From: Ananas comosus
Lineage: Eukaryota > Streptophyta > Magnoliopsida > Poales > Bromeliaceae
Length of the DNA stretch: 64,000 nucleotides
NCBI RefSeq assembly: GCF_001540865.1
Contig: NC_033629.1
Coordinates: 10,289,873 to 10,353,872 of the forward strand
Direction of reading: 5' to 3'
Within the stretch, counting starts at the first letter, position 1; each line of letters begins with the position of its first letter. The notes under the pieces are model-generated. The model did not search any database. It saw only the letters and a list, made by a program, of their open reading frames with translations, and was not told the origin of the DNA. Positions 22,699-33,854 of this stretch are shown piece after piece. The translations under genes and the position numbers were made by a program.

Positions 22699-22861
22699 CT
22701 AATATATTAGTCTGTATGAGATTGTAGAGTGCGTGGGCACAATGGCGTATTGACTTGCGCTACTACCGAAGCATGCAGGGGTTCACAATATATATCATGT
22801 ATCTACAAGAACGGTTAGAAGGATTTTATAATAATTAGAAGTGAGTTAAATAGCATGAAAA
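22699..22861 (+). pseudogene. Chromovirus pol remnant, right part
   Basis: After the second CTAAT the frame reads YEIVECVGTMAY, a stop, LALLPKHAGVHNIYHVS, then stops. This is the segment equivalent to FEILECVGPMACNLALLP...RVH at 3530-3605. It continues the fragment ending at 18254, so the solo LTR interrupts one ancestral pol gene. Confidence 0.82.
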
Positions 22862-23569
22862 TAGGATTTTTTTGAGCAAAATAAGTCAGAGGGATCAGAC
22901 CTTCAAGATTCAGCCCATAGCAAAGGGATCCAGACTTCGAAGTTATTGTTCGATCTCCGAGCTTTATTTTTGGGACCTTGAAAAGGAAATCCGAACTTTC
23001 AGCTCACAAACTCAAATGAAATGTGTCACATCCCGAGGCTACCAATTAGGCCCATTTAGACATGTGCAACAAGCTCACCGAATGGGAAAGGCTTCCCTCA
23101 CCTACAAGAAACATACCAACTTGTACAATAATATGTGCAGTATGGATACAATAGAGATTAGAGTGAATACTAATAAACTAAAACCAATACAATTTTAAAC
23201 TCAAGGTTTACAATACATAATATCACTCCAAAATATTACAAATCTTTTTTGGTTTACAAAAAGGGTTGTCTGTCGCGAACGAACCGGCCTCGCCGTAGGT
23301 ATTTCTAAGGCGAGTGGTCATTCATGATAGAGATTAAATCTATTTATGTTTTATCTTGAAATTACGATTATAGGTTCATAACTACCAACAGACTCAAGAA
23401 TCTGCTGTTAATTACCCTACACTTTCAGTGTTAAGGAACCCTCGATTAAGAGATCAAATATAAATGCTGATAATAAAAGAGACCACAGTATAATGATGAA
23501 CTTTTATTCATATAATTTTCAAGCACATGACTTAAGTACGGGCATACCCCCACTGTACATTAGTGAAAT
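22862..23569. other. LTR-like terminus and flank, no gene
   Basis: TGTCACATCCCGAGGC at 23024 looks like a gypsy LTR end (inverse CCTCGGGATGTGACA). Read on the minus strand it could be the 3' end of the inverted family A-like LTR that starts at 28670. The rest is AT-rich, with GCGAACGAACCGGCCTCGCC near 23276. No coding signal seen. Confidence 0.4.
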
Positions 23570-25110
23570 GCACAGTTTATAAACTTGGTGGTCGATTGGG
23601 ATAAGGTTGCACAGTATAATGACATGGCGGTCGTTTGAAATAGGTTGAAGTTGAATTTAATTTTAATTTGCTCAGTTTAACGATTTTGCGGTCAAAAGAT
23701 TTTAAAATTGGTTTGCTCAGTTTAACGACTTGGTGGTCAAATATTCAGTTTAACGACTTGATGGTTAATTTTAATTTGAACTTAGTTTAACGACTTGACG
23801 GTCAATTTGAATTTAAATTTAGTTTAACGACTTGACAGTCAAATGTTCAGTTTAACAACTTGACGGTCAAATGCTCAGTTTAACGACTTGACGGTCAAAT
23901 GTTCAGTTTAACGACTTGACGGTGATTTGTTCAGTTTAGCGACTTGCGGTCGTTGTTCAGTTTAACGACTTGACGGTCCTTGTTCAGTTTAATGACTTGA
24001 CGGTCAAATGTTTAGTTTAACGACTTGATGGTCATATCTGAATTTGATTTGCTCAGTTTAGTGACTTGGCAGTCGATTGAAGTTGAGATACTCAATTTAG
24101 CAACATGGCGGTCGGCTTGAAGTTGAGTTATTTAGTTTAACGACATGGCGGTTGGTTTGAAGTTGAGGTGCTCAGTTTAAGGACATAACGGTCGACTTGA
24201 AGTTGAGGTACTCAGTTTAGCGATATGGTGGTCGGCTTAAAGTTGAGGTTCTTAGTTTAGCGACATGGCGGTCGGCTTGAAGTTGAGGTGCTCAATTTAG
24301 CGATATGGCGGTCGGCTTGAAATTGAGTTGCTCAGTTTAACAACATGGCAATCAGTTTGAAGTTGAGGTGCTCAATTTAGCGACATAGTGATTGGCTTGA
24401 AGTTGAGATGCTCAATTTAGCGACATGGTGATCGGCTTGAAATTGAGGTGCTCAATTTAGCGTCATGGCCATCGACTTGAAGTTGAGTTGCTCAGTTTAA
24501 CAACATGGCGGTCAGTTTGAAGTTGAGGTGCTCAATTTAAAGACATGGCGGTTGATTTGAGTTAAGTTGCTTAATTTAACGATATGGCGGTCGGCTGAAG
24601 TAGAACTTGATGTTGGCTTGCTCAGTTTAACGACTTGGCGGTCAATTGTTCAGTTTAACGACTTGATGGTCATTTGAATTTGAATTCAGTTTAACGACTT
24701 GATGGTCATATGTTCAGTTTAACGACTTGATGGTCATTTGAAATTTAATTCAGTTTAACGACTTGATGGTCATATGTTCAGTTTAACGACTTGATGGTCA
24801 TTTGAAATTTAATTCAGTTTAACGACTTGATGGTCATTTAAATTTGAATTCAGTTTAACGACTTGATGGTCATATGTTCAATTTAACGACTTGATGGTCA
24901 TTTGAATTTGAATTCAATTTAATGACTTGAAGGTCATTTAAATTTGAATTTAGTTTAACAACTTGATAGTCATTTAAATTTGAATTCAGTTTAACGACTT
25001 TATGGTCATATGTTCGGTTTAACGACTTGACGGTCGTTTGAATTTGAATTCAGTTTAACAACTTGATGGTCATTTGAATTCGAATTCAGTTTAACGACTT
25101 TATGGTCATT
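23570..25110. repeat. Minisatellite array 1: about 43 copies of a TTTAACGACTTGACGGTC core
   Basis: The core CAGTTTAACGACTTGACGGT recurs roughly 43 times by my count. Spacing alternates in blocks: about 28 bp (23830-24010), about 40 bp with a GGCTTGAAGTTGAGGTGCT spacer (24060-24600), and 26-38 bp with TTTGAATTTGAATT spacers (24620-25110). Variants within a block resemble each other more than those between blocks, suggesting local amplification. No open frame runs through it. Confidence 0.93.
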
Positions 25111-25119
25111 TGAATTTGA

Positions 25120-25400
25120 AGCCGGTGAAATTGATTCATGAAATTAATTCATAATAGGGGCCAATTTGGAAAATCCATGGAATAGGTTAATGAAATTAAT
25201 GCATGATAGGGGGCACATTTGAAAAGCCCATGAAATGGGTTCATGAAATTAATTCATGATAAGGGGCCACTTGGAAAGCCCATGAAGTGGATTCATGAAA
25301 TTAACTCATGATACGGGCCCATTTGGAAATCCCATGAAATGAGTTCATGAAATTGATTCATGATAGAAATCCATTTGGAAAGCCCATAAAATTAATTGGC
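25120..25400. repeat. Minisatellite array 2: five copies of a 50-63 bp unit
   Basis: The unit carries GAAATTAATTCATGATAGGG followed by CCATTTGGAAAGCCCATGAA. Copies start near 25127, 25190, 25246, 25297 and 25349. It is unrelated to array 1, which it abuts. Confidence 0.85.
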
Positions 25401-25614
25401 TGAATTTGGTTTGGGTTAGAGGCATTTGGATGATATAGCTTTAGTAATTTCGGACTTTATTCTCTTGTGGTTTGGTGGGTTTATTTATAGAATAAATTAA
25501 ATTGCGTTTTATTTGTGGACTTTTGGGTTCATCGGTTTTATTTGAGGACTATGGATTTTATTTGTAGACTTTGCGTTGAAGAATTTATTCATATGGATTT
25601 TCATTGGTTTTGGG

Positions 25615-25830
25615 CTGAGATGGGTTTTGGGCTTTACAGGTTTTGCGCCCGAATCTACATGTGGGCTGGGTTTCGGGCTTTACAGGTTTTGGGCCCGAAG
25701 CTGCATGTGGGCTGGATCGAGAAATTTATTCATATGGTTTTGTATTAGTTTTGAACCCAAATCTGCATGTGGGCTGGGTTTCGGGCTTTACAGGTTTGGG
25801 CCCGAATCTGCATGTGGGCTTTCTGTTTTA
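25615..25830. repeat. Minisatellite array 3: GGGCTTTACAGGTTTTGGGC units
   Basis: Three to four copies of a roughly 58-bp unit contain CATGTGGGCTGGGTTTCGGG, CTTTACAGGTTTTGGGC and CCGAATCTGCATG. One copy is interrupted by a TTTATTCATATGG segment also present at 25585. The open frames across it encode short GF/MWAG repeats and look incidental. Confidence 0.85.
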
Positions 25831-25919
25831 GGTTTATTTTTCTTTGTGAACTGTTTTCATTGGGCCCAAAAGTAAATTATGGATTGAACCCCTTTCAATT
25901 AAATAGCTCCAAACTTGTT

Positions 25920-26160
25920 TCCTTTTTCTTTTTTTTTTCTTTTTTTTTTCTTTGTTCTCTTTTTTTTTGATTGAGGGAGAGGACCCAACTTTCTCTTATT
26001 TTTTTCTTTCTTTTTTTTTTCTTTTTTTTTTCTTTGTTCTCTTTTTTTTTGATTGAGGGAGAGGACCCAACTTTCTCTTATTTTTTTCTTTCTTTTTTTT
26101 TTTTCTTTCTTTCTTCCTTTTTTTTTTTCTTTCTTTCTTTTCTTCTTCTCTTTTTATATT
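25920..26160. repeat. Array 4: two 82-bp direct repeats in a T-rich tract
   Basis: GATTGAGGGAGAGGACCCAA begins at 25969 and again at 26051, each copy preceded and followed by near-identical (CTTT)n/poly-T sequence. Confidence 0.85.
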
Positions 26161-26189
26161 TATTTATTATTATTTTTTTGTCCAAGTAT

Positions 26190-26700
26190 GTGAATTTGAT
26201 CATATCGAGCCTATTACGAAGATGACGATTTAATCAAATATGTGCTTATCACGAAAATAGCGATGACGAAAATAGAGATGTAATTGAATCGAACTGTGCC
26301 TATCATGAAGATGGTATGAGGTTCGAATAGTGCCTATCACGAAGATGACGAGTTGATCAAGTCGAATCGTGCCTATCACGAAGATGGCGAATGATTCGAA
26401 CAATGTCTCTTACGAAGATGGCAAATCAAACTATGTTCATCATTTTTATTTTTTATTATTTTTTGTTGTCCACATATGTGGGTTTGATCGTGTCGAGCCT
26501 ATCACAAAGATGGCCGTTCGATCAACCCTTTGACCGTGTCGAGCCTATCACGAAGATGACCGCTCGGTATAAGGATTGGCGATGCATACGCAGGTTTGAT
26601 CGTGTCCAGCCTATCACGAAGATGGCCGCTCGATCAACCCTTTGACTGTGTCGAGCCTATCACGAAGATGGCCGCTCGGTATAGGGATTAGCGATACATA
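26190..26700. repeat. Array 5: about ten copies of GAGCCTATCACGAAGATGGC
   Basis: The 20-mer recurs near 26206, 26244, 26304, 26331, 26368, 26404, 26494, 26540, 26607 and 26654. A higher-order unit of about 115 bp (TCGATCAACCCTTTGACCGT ... CGCTCGGTATAGGGATTAGC ... CATACGCA) is seen in the last two copies. Confidence 0.88.
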
Positions 26701-27442
26701 CGCACGGTAAAAGTGATGGTTTAATGTCGAATTTGATCGGTTCGAGAAGGTGGTCAGTGCTGCGCGGCAGCAGCTCAAGGATGGCTTGGGGCGGCGACGG
26801 TGACCTCACTGAGGTCAACGGCGACGATCGGCGGCGGCGGGGAGGTACGGCGGCGGCCAGGTGGCTCCCTATACCCGCGCGGCTGCTGTAGCTCCTCCTT
26901 GGTGGCGGTGCAGCTCCCACAGCACGACGGCGTTGGGGAAGCTCAGGGGTGGCTACCCGGAGTTGGAGGACTACGTCGGAGGTGGTTCGGGTCGGCGGCG
27001 GGGCAAGAAAAGCTAGCTCGGGTCCCCCTTCTCACAGCAATAATAGAGGAGAGAGAGAAAAAAGAGAGGGAGAGATGGGGCCTCTCCGGCGGCTGGCGTA
27101 GCAACGGCGGCGACGGCAACTCTCAGGAGGTCTAGATAGGGGAAGGGAAAGGGTGGCTAGGGTTAGGGTTAGGGTTTCCATGAAGAAACCCTAAAATCCA
27201 CCATTATGGCATGCCGAATTCGTGCACAACTCCCTTGAAATACAATATTTTTCGCTGAGATCCTGTCCACGTGTGTATGACAACCTCGCGCATCAGCCTG
27301 CCAAGTTTCATGAAATTCTGCGCATAAAATATCGGGGGTTTCGCGCGAAATGTGAAAATATCAATTCGTCCCTTCCTCGATAAGCACGTGATATCTAGCA
27401 ATCCGTCCGTCGGATTTTCGAACGGATCGTGTCGGCACGTTC
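26701..27442 (-). mobile_element. Inverted family A LTR, GC-rich leader part
   Basis: Read on the minus strand, this contains GAAACCCTAACCCTAACCC (near 27170), then a GC-rich tract equivalent to the one downstream of the TATA box in the solo LTR. The upstream part carries ATATTTTATGCGCAGAATTT- and TTTCGCGCGAAA-like sequence, as at 18960. It is interrupted at 27443 by another element and resumes at 28076. Confidence 0.7.
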
Positions 27443-28070
27443 TATTAGATGTATGCCCTAGAAGCCAACCAAGCTGACACATGTATTTTTTGTAGAACAT
27501 AAATTTGTTAGATGTATACCCTAAAAGCCAACCAGGCCGACACATGATATCTACTAACATTCTAAAGTTCAAGTCGAATCAAATTAGGATGTAATCGATT
27601 TAACAAATTAAGAAAAAGATAAATTTAAATCTAGATTTGTACTTATTTTTAATGGTCATTATATTATTAAAAGAGGATTATATCCCTCTATATAACATAC
27701 GGGAGTTTTTAGAAAATCCTAGCCGTTATCTCTCTCCTTCTCTCTCTTCCATTTTCTAGCAAGAAGGACCCTTTGTAAGAAAGCTAGCACCCCGGTGAGG
27801 ACATCGGTCAAATCACCAACCTCGTGTGGATACATATAGAGTCCGGTCGCGTGAACGGCTTCAAGAGAACCCAATTTTACGATCTTCAAATTGTGGTGAA
27901 GATCTATCCGCGCAAAGGTAAAGATTGGATCTTGCTTTACTCCTTTAATCTTAAAGAATACGAGATATTCTAATTGCGTGGTTCTTGAGATCAAATCTTA
28001 AGAGTTTGTAAAATCAAATTTATTTGATTTCTTTTTTCGCTACATTTTTACCGTATGCAATTTTCTAACA
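27443..28070. mobile_element. Copia-type solo LTR (628 bp) with CGTTC duplications
   Basis: It begins TATTAGATGTATGCCCTAG (TG mutated to TA) and ends GCAATTTTCTAACA. The target duplication CGTTC flanks it exactly (27438-27442 and 28071-28075). The TGTTAGA...TCTAACA termini and GCCCTAGAAGCCAA motif are typical of plant Copia LTRs. About 60 bp of the 5' end is tandemly duplicated (TTAGATGTATACCCTAAAAG at 27509). The element sits inside the inverted family A LTR. Confidence 0.88.
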
Positions 28071-28075
28071 CGTTC

Positions 28076-28670
28076 AGCACGACCGAGACATCGAACCCAC
28101 GATTTTGTTTTGTTCGAATTGGTCATCGATTCGCGGCGAAAGCTATCCACTCTCCGATTCTCCAAAACCACACACATATATATAAAACAATAGTCCCTCC
28201 AAAACCCCTCGAACAAGTATATTTGCGGCCAAGGTCCCTCTACACAAACCTCCTCTCGCAGAAAGATCCTCACCCGAGGGTCCACACGCAAAACGGAGTA
28301 ACAAGAAGTTTTAAAAAGCAAAAACGATAAAGAACAAAAGTCCACTTTGCGATAAAATCTAGTTTTCTCGAAAATCGTGCGTCAAATCCAAAATTTGTCA
28401 GTGCCATTGGGTCCAAAATAGTCGGACCGTTGAAAATAAGCTATTGAATCACCAGAACGGAGTCCGATATGCGCCAGAAGCCATCTCTTCTCATTGGCCT
28501 CTCCGAAAATCCGGGTTATTATTCACTTTAAGTAAAAGTAAAGATCGCGTAAAATCTCCATCCTAACTCGTTTTCTCTCGAAACTTGATGAGTGATTACG
28601 TAATTAAAATATGCACAAAAATATTGTCAACAGAGAGTTTAGGTACACAGCAAAATTCTTAATCCTCATA
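28076..28670 (-). mobile_element. Inverted family A LTR, 5' end
   Basis: On the minus strand it runs from TATGAGGATTAAGAATTTTG (28670), an evident copy of the LTR start at 18255, through the CTTAAAGTGAATA-like block and CCGACTATTTTGGACCCAAT to GATGTCTCGGTCGTGCTGAA (18829 in the solo copy). It joins the 26701-27442 part once the Copia LTR is removed. Confidence 0.85.
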
Positions 28671-29086
28671 ATTTTTTTTTGAAAAAGTGATCGTACTTTC
28701 GACCCCTAAGCCCTTTGAGGTTTATTATTTAGGCCATATGCTAGGTAGAACAGGTGTGGCACTACCAAAGATTTTTAGACTAACATATGCAGATTAATTG
28801 GTATTCTTGGACTATTAATCCTATTGACGCTTACTTTTTCTGTTTACAGTAGCGATAGTAGTGCACTTGTTATTCATTTTCTTTCAGTTCATATCTGCTA
28901 TTATATTTATTATAATTATAACGTGCTATACTATCATTTATTTGTCGGTAAGTACAGCTTGTCTTTGCCAACTTATGGTATCCACTGCAAAATCTATGAT
29001 TGATTTTTCACCGTGACACATGCGGTGACGGTAAGGATGGTGCATGAGGTTTTGTGTAGCTAGTGAACTCCTACTACTCTCATGCT
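28671..29086 (+). mobile_element. Family A LTR fragment in plus orientation
   Basis: GATCGTACTTTCGACCCCTA, then CCATATGCTAGGTAGAACAG and TGGTATTCTTGGACTATTAA follow the order of 21695-21850 in the solo LTR. TATGGTATCCACTGC at 28976 matches the GTGGTACCCACTGG block. It abuts the inverted LTR start head to head, so the two fragments come from separate insertions or a rearrangement. Confidence 0.6.
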
Positions 29087-31155
29087 TCTCTATTAAAAGT
29101 TGAGTTCTCAGAAAGCTCCACGTGGCAGCGCGGCGCGGGCACGTGGGTCACCCGCGGGCGAGCGTGGCGAGGATGGGCGCAAGGGTTGCAAGCGGGCGCG
29201 GGTGGGTGGCTCGGGTGGGTTTTTTTTTTCTTCTCTCTCTACATTTTTTTTCCAACTCATTCCTCTCATCCTCTCCTAAAATTTAAATTATATAATCTAT
29301 AATTTTTACACATAACTTTTTATATAACTAAAATTACATATATTAAATATAAATTCTAATTTTATAATATTTATCACTTAAAAATAAGTTGTACAATAAA
29401 AATTAAAAGAGAGATTGATAGAGTTTAATTTAATTACTTACTTTAATAAATTTAAAAGTACGATAATTGTATAAAATATATTCACTGAATGTGTAAAAAT
29501 AAATGACGTATTCAAAATTTAAAGTCAAAATATCATTGATCGACTCAAATTAAATAAACTAAAAGATTAAATAATAAAATAAAAATTTTGACAAGTAAAA
29601 TAATCGATTCAAAATGATCCATTTGGTTTTAATATTAAACTTCAATACTATATTAATAGTTTTACAAGCAATCAACTTTACATTNATTCTCAACTCTTAC
29701 TACTGCTATAAATATAATTCTTCTCATAGTTTTTTTTTTTAATACTTCTTGTATGTTTATTGTAGTAGCTGTTGTTTCATCTTTAATTTCTTTATTTATA
29801 TTTTTTTATTCTTCGACTCTATTTTTTTCGTTGTTTTTTATTTTAAAATCTAATTCATTAAATAGAATTTAAATTTATTAACTTTGTAAGTTATATATGT
29901 TTAACTAAGTTTTGATATCAAAATATTTATCATGTAATATAAATTGTGGTGTATAAAATGTTAATATATATCATGTGCGTATAAGATTTTTTTTTTTCTA
30001 ATCAATTTTAACAAGGTAAAGGCATTTTCGCATTTTCGGCAATTTGAAATAAGTTCCCCAATTTTAATTTTTTAGTTAAAAAAGTTATTTATAGAACAGT
30101 TTTCAAAACTATTAAATTTGATTAATTTATAAATAAAATTGTTAAAATAATGTAACTATTCAAACTTAAGAAAATATTAATATAAAAGTTATTTTTTGTA
30201 ATGTACATAACACTATTTTATAATTGTTTTATTTAGTTATAATTTTTTATCTTAAAATTTTAATAATTATCTATCTATAGATATATTAATTTGACAGTTG
30301 GGTCACATCAGAAGTCCTTATAGCGACATATGTTTTTTTTGCCTCTCCCTCCTCTACTTCAACAATATTGCATGCACCCGGTCTATTAAAATATCACATA
30401 CACCAAACCACTTTTTATTGTTAATATTTTAAAATCTATAAGATATATAATTTGGCAGTTCCATCACAGTACAAAAATTTTTAGTACTAATTATCAAATA
30501 TTCTATCAATCATCTAATATACTTTTATAGTGAATAAAATATTAGTATACATGCAAGTAAAGATTTCTCCTCTTCTTCTTGGAACTATGAATGCACTCTA
30601 TTAAGCATTTTCTATACTGGATGTACAGAAGAACATACACCACATAGTTAAAATATTTAATAGAGATTTTAAAATTTAATTTAGTAAACATATTTAAATT
30701 ATTAGACTTCGTAATTTAGATATATTTAATTAAGTTTCAATATTAGAAATTAGTTCTTTAATATAAGTTGTGGTGTATGGTGTGTTAATATACACCAGGT
30801 GCATATAACAATTTATTCTTTCTCCAATCAATGTTAACTAGATAAGGATAATATTATATATTTGCAATTTAGAATAAGTCCTCCAATCTTAACTTTTCAA
30901 TTAAAAATTTATTTATAGAATAGCTACTAAAACTACTAAGTTTGATTGAATTTTTAGATGAAGTTATTAGAATACTTTAACTTTACAAATACTGAAAGTT
31001 AAAAATATTAATAAAAAAAAAGATTAGCTTTATAATATATAGAAGGCTATATGAATTTTTTTTATTATATTTTTAATTTTTAAAATTTTAGTAATTATAT
31101 ATCTTGATTGACTGAAATACTACCGATTTGCTGCAAAGCGCGGACCCTAAACTAG
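29087..31155 (+). mobile_element. Probable non-autonomous Helitron (2.07 kb)
   Basis: The 5' end reads TCTCTATTAAAAGTTGAGTT with CCACGTGGCA shortly after, a typical plant Helitron start. The 3' end is GCAAAGCGCGGACCC followed by TAAACTAG and then T, with a GC-rich imperfect hairpin (ACCGATTTGC...GCGCGG) before CTAG. There are no terminal inverted repeats or target duplication, as expected. A GC-rich 150-bp block (29110-29215) precedes very AT-rich sequence. Two ~350-bp blocks inside (29930-30300 and 30770-31125) are diverged direct repeats. No helicase frame is present. The exact 5' base is uncertain. Confidence 0.65.
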
Positions 31156-31932
31156 TTATTATTAATAATTTAGATACGGTGGTGGTTCATAACTGACAAT
31201 TTGATTATTACAGAATAAATTGTATTTTGTCCATAGAAAGATTGTAATCCACCAACCCATGTCTATTGTTCAAATTTAAAAATTATTCTAAATTTTAGGA
31301 CCTTTTTGAAATAGTGTAGAGATAGGATTCAAAATTGTGTAATATTTTATGCAAAGTAATTTGCAACACAGTCTAAAATATAGGAATTATCTTTTACCTA
31401 AAAAAGTATAGATACTAATTCTCAAATGTTCAACTCCAGTCATTTCGAGGCAAAAAATGTTTACTTACAATTAAAATTTGATTTCTGGAATCCGCTCGTT
31501 TGAATTGAAATCAATTTCACGAATTCTATTTTTTAAGCTAGAATATTGACAGTAAGTGAATTTTAATAATTTTAATTATGATCATCCGAAGGTCAAAAAG
31601 TTAAAAACAGGGATGCAATGAACTATGTAATCGTTGGAACTTTGTACCAGACCACGTATAGATCGATTTGTACCAAACCATACAATAGCTTGATTATAAA
31701 TGTTCATGTCAAAATTTAAAAGTACTTAAATATTCTACAAAAAGATTTGTGATCTAATAGAATATTCTTTAATTCTTTTATCATGACTACTAGGACGGGT
31801 TTGGTTCGCACTATCGTTTAAGATTTCCAGTAATTCGATAGGAAAAAAAAAATATGATAGCGTTTGGCTAAATACACTAAGTAATCTATAATTTCTACAA
31901 GAAATATGATATTTAAGGACCCTTTTTTGAAC
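31156..31932. other. AT-rich intergenic sequence
   Basis: No gene, repeat structure or recognised motif was found between the Helitron and the CACTA-like terminus. Confidence 0.5.
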
Positions 31933-32220
31933 CACTAGAGACGTTTTTATATGCCTCTAAAAAAATCTATCGATGCATTGCAGAGCGTCGGTAAAAGCGT
32001 CAACAACAAATAAAGAGTCGCCATGTATTTATCAACGCTTTAACTAAGCGTTGGTAAAATATATTTCGATGCTTTTCAGTGTCATAGAATTACTTTTAAG
32101 CATCAGGAATTCTCTCAATTCCCCGACGCTTTGAAGCGTCTTGAAGCGTCATGTTATTGTTCTTAATTTCCTGAAGCTTCAATATTCCTAACACTTTGAA
32201 GCATCAGAAATTTATCTTTT
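31933..32220 (-). mobile_element. CACTA (En/Spm) transposon terminus with subterminal repeats
   Basis: CACTAGAGACG at 31933 is followed by many short copies of an AAGCGTC/GCGTCGGTAAA motif in both orientations (near 31983, 32001, 32030, 32050, 32130, 32140 and 32200). This is the arrangement of CACTA subterminal repeats. The matching far end (TAGTG next to AAC) was not found, so the element is truncated or longer than I could trace. Confidence 0.65.
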
Positions 32221-32549
32221 TCTTATTGTTTTTTTTTTTTTTAATTTTCGTTGCACCCAACAAATATTTCAACTTATTAATAAAAAAATAATTTATCGAT
32301 TTACATATCTATGAAGTTGATAATAATAACCAAAAATTACTATGATTAATACTAAAAAATATGAGTTTACATCCATTGCTAATGTACTATAGCAAAAAAA
32401 TTGTTCATGAGGTAACAATTCGTTTACACACAAAAAAATTATCTAATTAAAGATCTATGCAAACTCATACTATAATGTATGAAATGTCTACATGAACAAA
32501 ATTGCAAAAAAAAACTCATTCCCATGTATCGTTTTAAACCCTCTATATA

Positions 32550-32788
32550 TCAATTCATTCCCCTTTCATGATTACTTGATGAAGGGTTAACTTCAATTGG
32601 CCCTTGAATATAAGGTTGGTTTTGTGAGGATTCAAGATGTGCAGCAGCTTGTGTTGAATTAGATTCTATCATCGTATTTGACGACCTTGATTGTGAGATA
32701 GTTGCCGAACCATTACAACTATTTTGTGCCTCATTGCTTCTAATCTCGCCATCTCTTGACCTTTTTAACCTAACCATGATTCTAAAAC
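32550..32788 (-). CDS. Short ORF with upstream splice acceptor, possible CACTA-related or orphan exon
   Basis: A TTTGCTTTGCAG acceptor precedes an exon whose ATG (32777) opens 75 codons: basic start (MVRLKRSRDGEIR) then Ser/Asn/Gln-rich sequence, stop at 32550. There is no recognised domain. The basic-then-polar composition and position 0.4 kb inside a CACTA-type terminus suggest the first exon of a transposon-encoded protein, but this is inference. It could equally be a host orphan exon or chance. Confidence 0.35.
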
Positions 32789-33854
32789 CTGCAAAGCAAA
32801 TAATTACAAGAAATTAATAGTAAAATAGATTAAGCTACGTATTATCTAGTTTCATTTTGACAACCACTGCACAGAATAGTAATTATTAATAGTTTCAAGG
32901 TTTCCTCACTAAAAATTAACAGACATTTCTTGAGAAAAAAGCTAATTGTTACATGCTTAAGCAAGTCAATAGGTACAAGACAACATTATCCATTTAGTTG
33001 AGAAAAGGACAAGGTTTGATAGGTAAGATAAGTAGATTATGTAGTCTATATTTTATGGAGCAGGATTTGAAGCCGGGTCATGCTCTAAAAAGCTATTTAG
33101 TTGAGAAAGGTAAAAAACACTAGTTGAACAACTAGTTGTTGATTGTTCATTCATTAATATTATTCTGACATTATCATTAGCCACACAATATATCCACTTG
33201 CATGCATGAATCCACATAAATAATATGGCTTAAACTTGAAGATACAGTAGTTTTCAGGTGGCTAGATAGCTTGTAGAATTGACTCTTTGATTGAACTAAT
33301 GATTCCGAAATAATAAGGTAAATGATATGAGTAAAGTTTTACTGAAATGCATTGGCAACTGATGAAGTTAAATTCACGGTCTTTATAAGGTAGTATTTAG
33401 CTAACCATGAATACCATTAGTTATCAGAGTACTAAATTGTAGACTCTCAACATTTTCATTCCCCTCCACAAAATTCTCAGATAATTCAACAAAACTAAAA
33501 TTAAACTACGGAATGCATATACATTAAAAGAAGATTTACCTGACCATTTGCATATGACAATACTGTGATGGTTAGAGTTGGCCAAAAGGAACTACCATGG
33601 AATGAATGTGTGGAAACAGAGGGAGAATAACAGAGTGACTAATACATGTGACACCCAATAAATTATGCTCCGCGCTGGATAAACTCAACTGAGTTCATTC
33701 TTGATCCCGCCAATAACATTAAACTATACCACCTCTGAAGGCAACAACAGGAAAAGCAAGATGGAACATAAGGAATTTGCAAGCCCAGGACACAAAATAA
33801 GAAAATTAGACCACAAAGCTATTACACCAACACAGGGCAAGGGTCAATACTTAC
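32789..33854. other. Non-coding stretch, possible introns
   Basis: AT-rich sequence. A 23-nt exon-like piece on the minus strand (ending ATGCAAATGGTCAG before GTAAAT near 33541) has splice-like borders. Nothing else could be supported. Confidence 0.3.

Noticed and set aside
23570..25110. CRISPR-like array
   Set aside because: The repeats are plant minisatellite units with related rather than unique spacers, in a eukaryotic nuclear context with no cas genes.
25971..26225. 84-codon Phe-rich frame
   Set aside because: Translation of a (CTTT)n/poly-T tract; no gene.
27150..27180. Telomeric repeat (CCCTAA)n near 27165
   Set aside because: Only three imperfect units; it is the LTR leader motif also found at 720 and 19120, not an interstitial telomere array.
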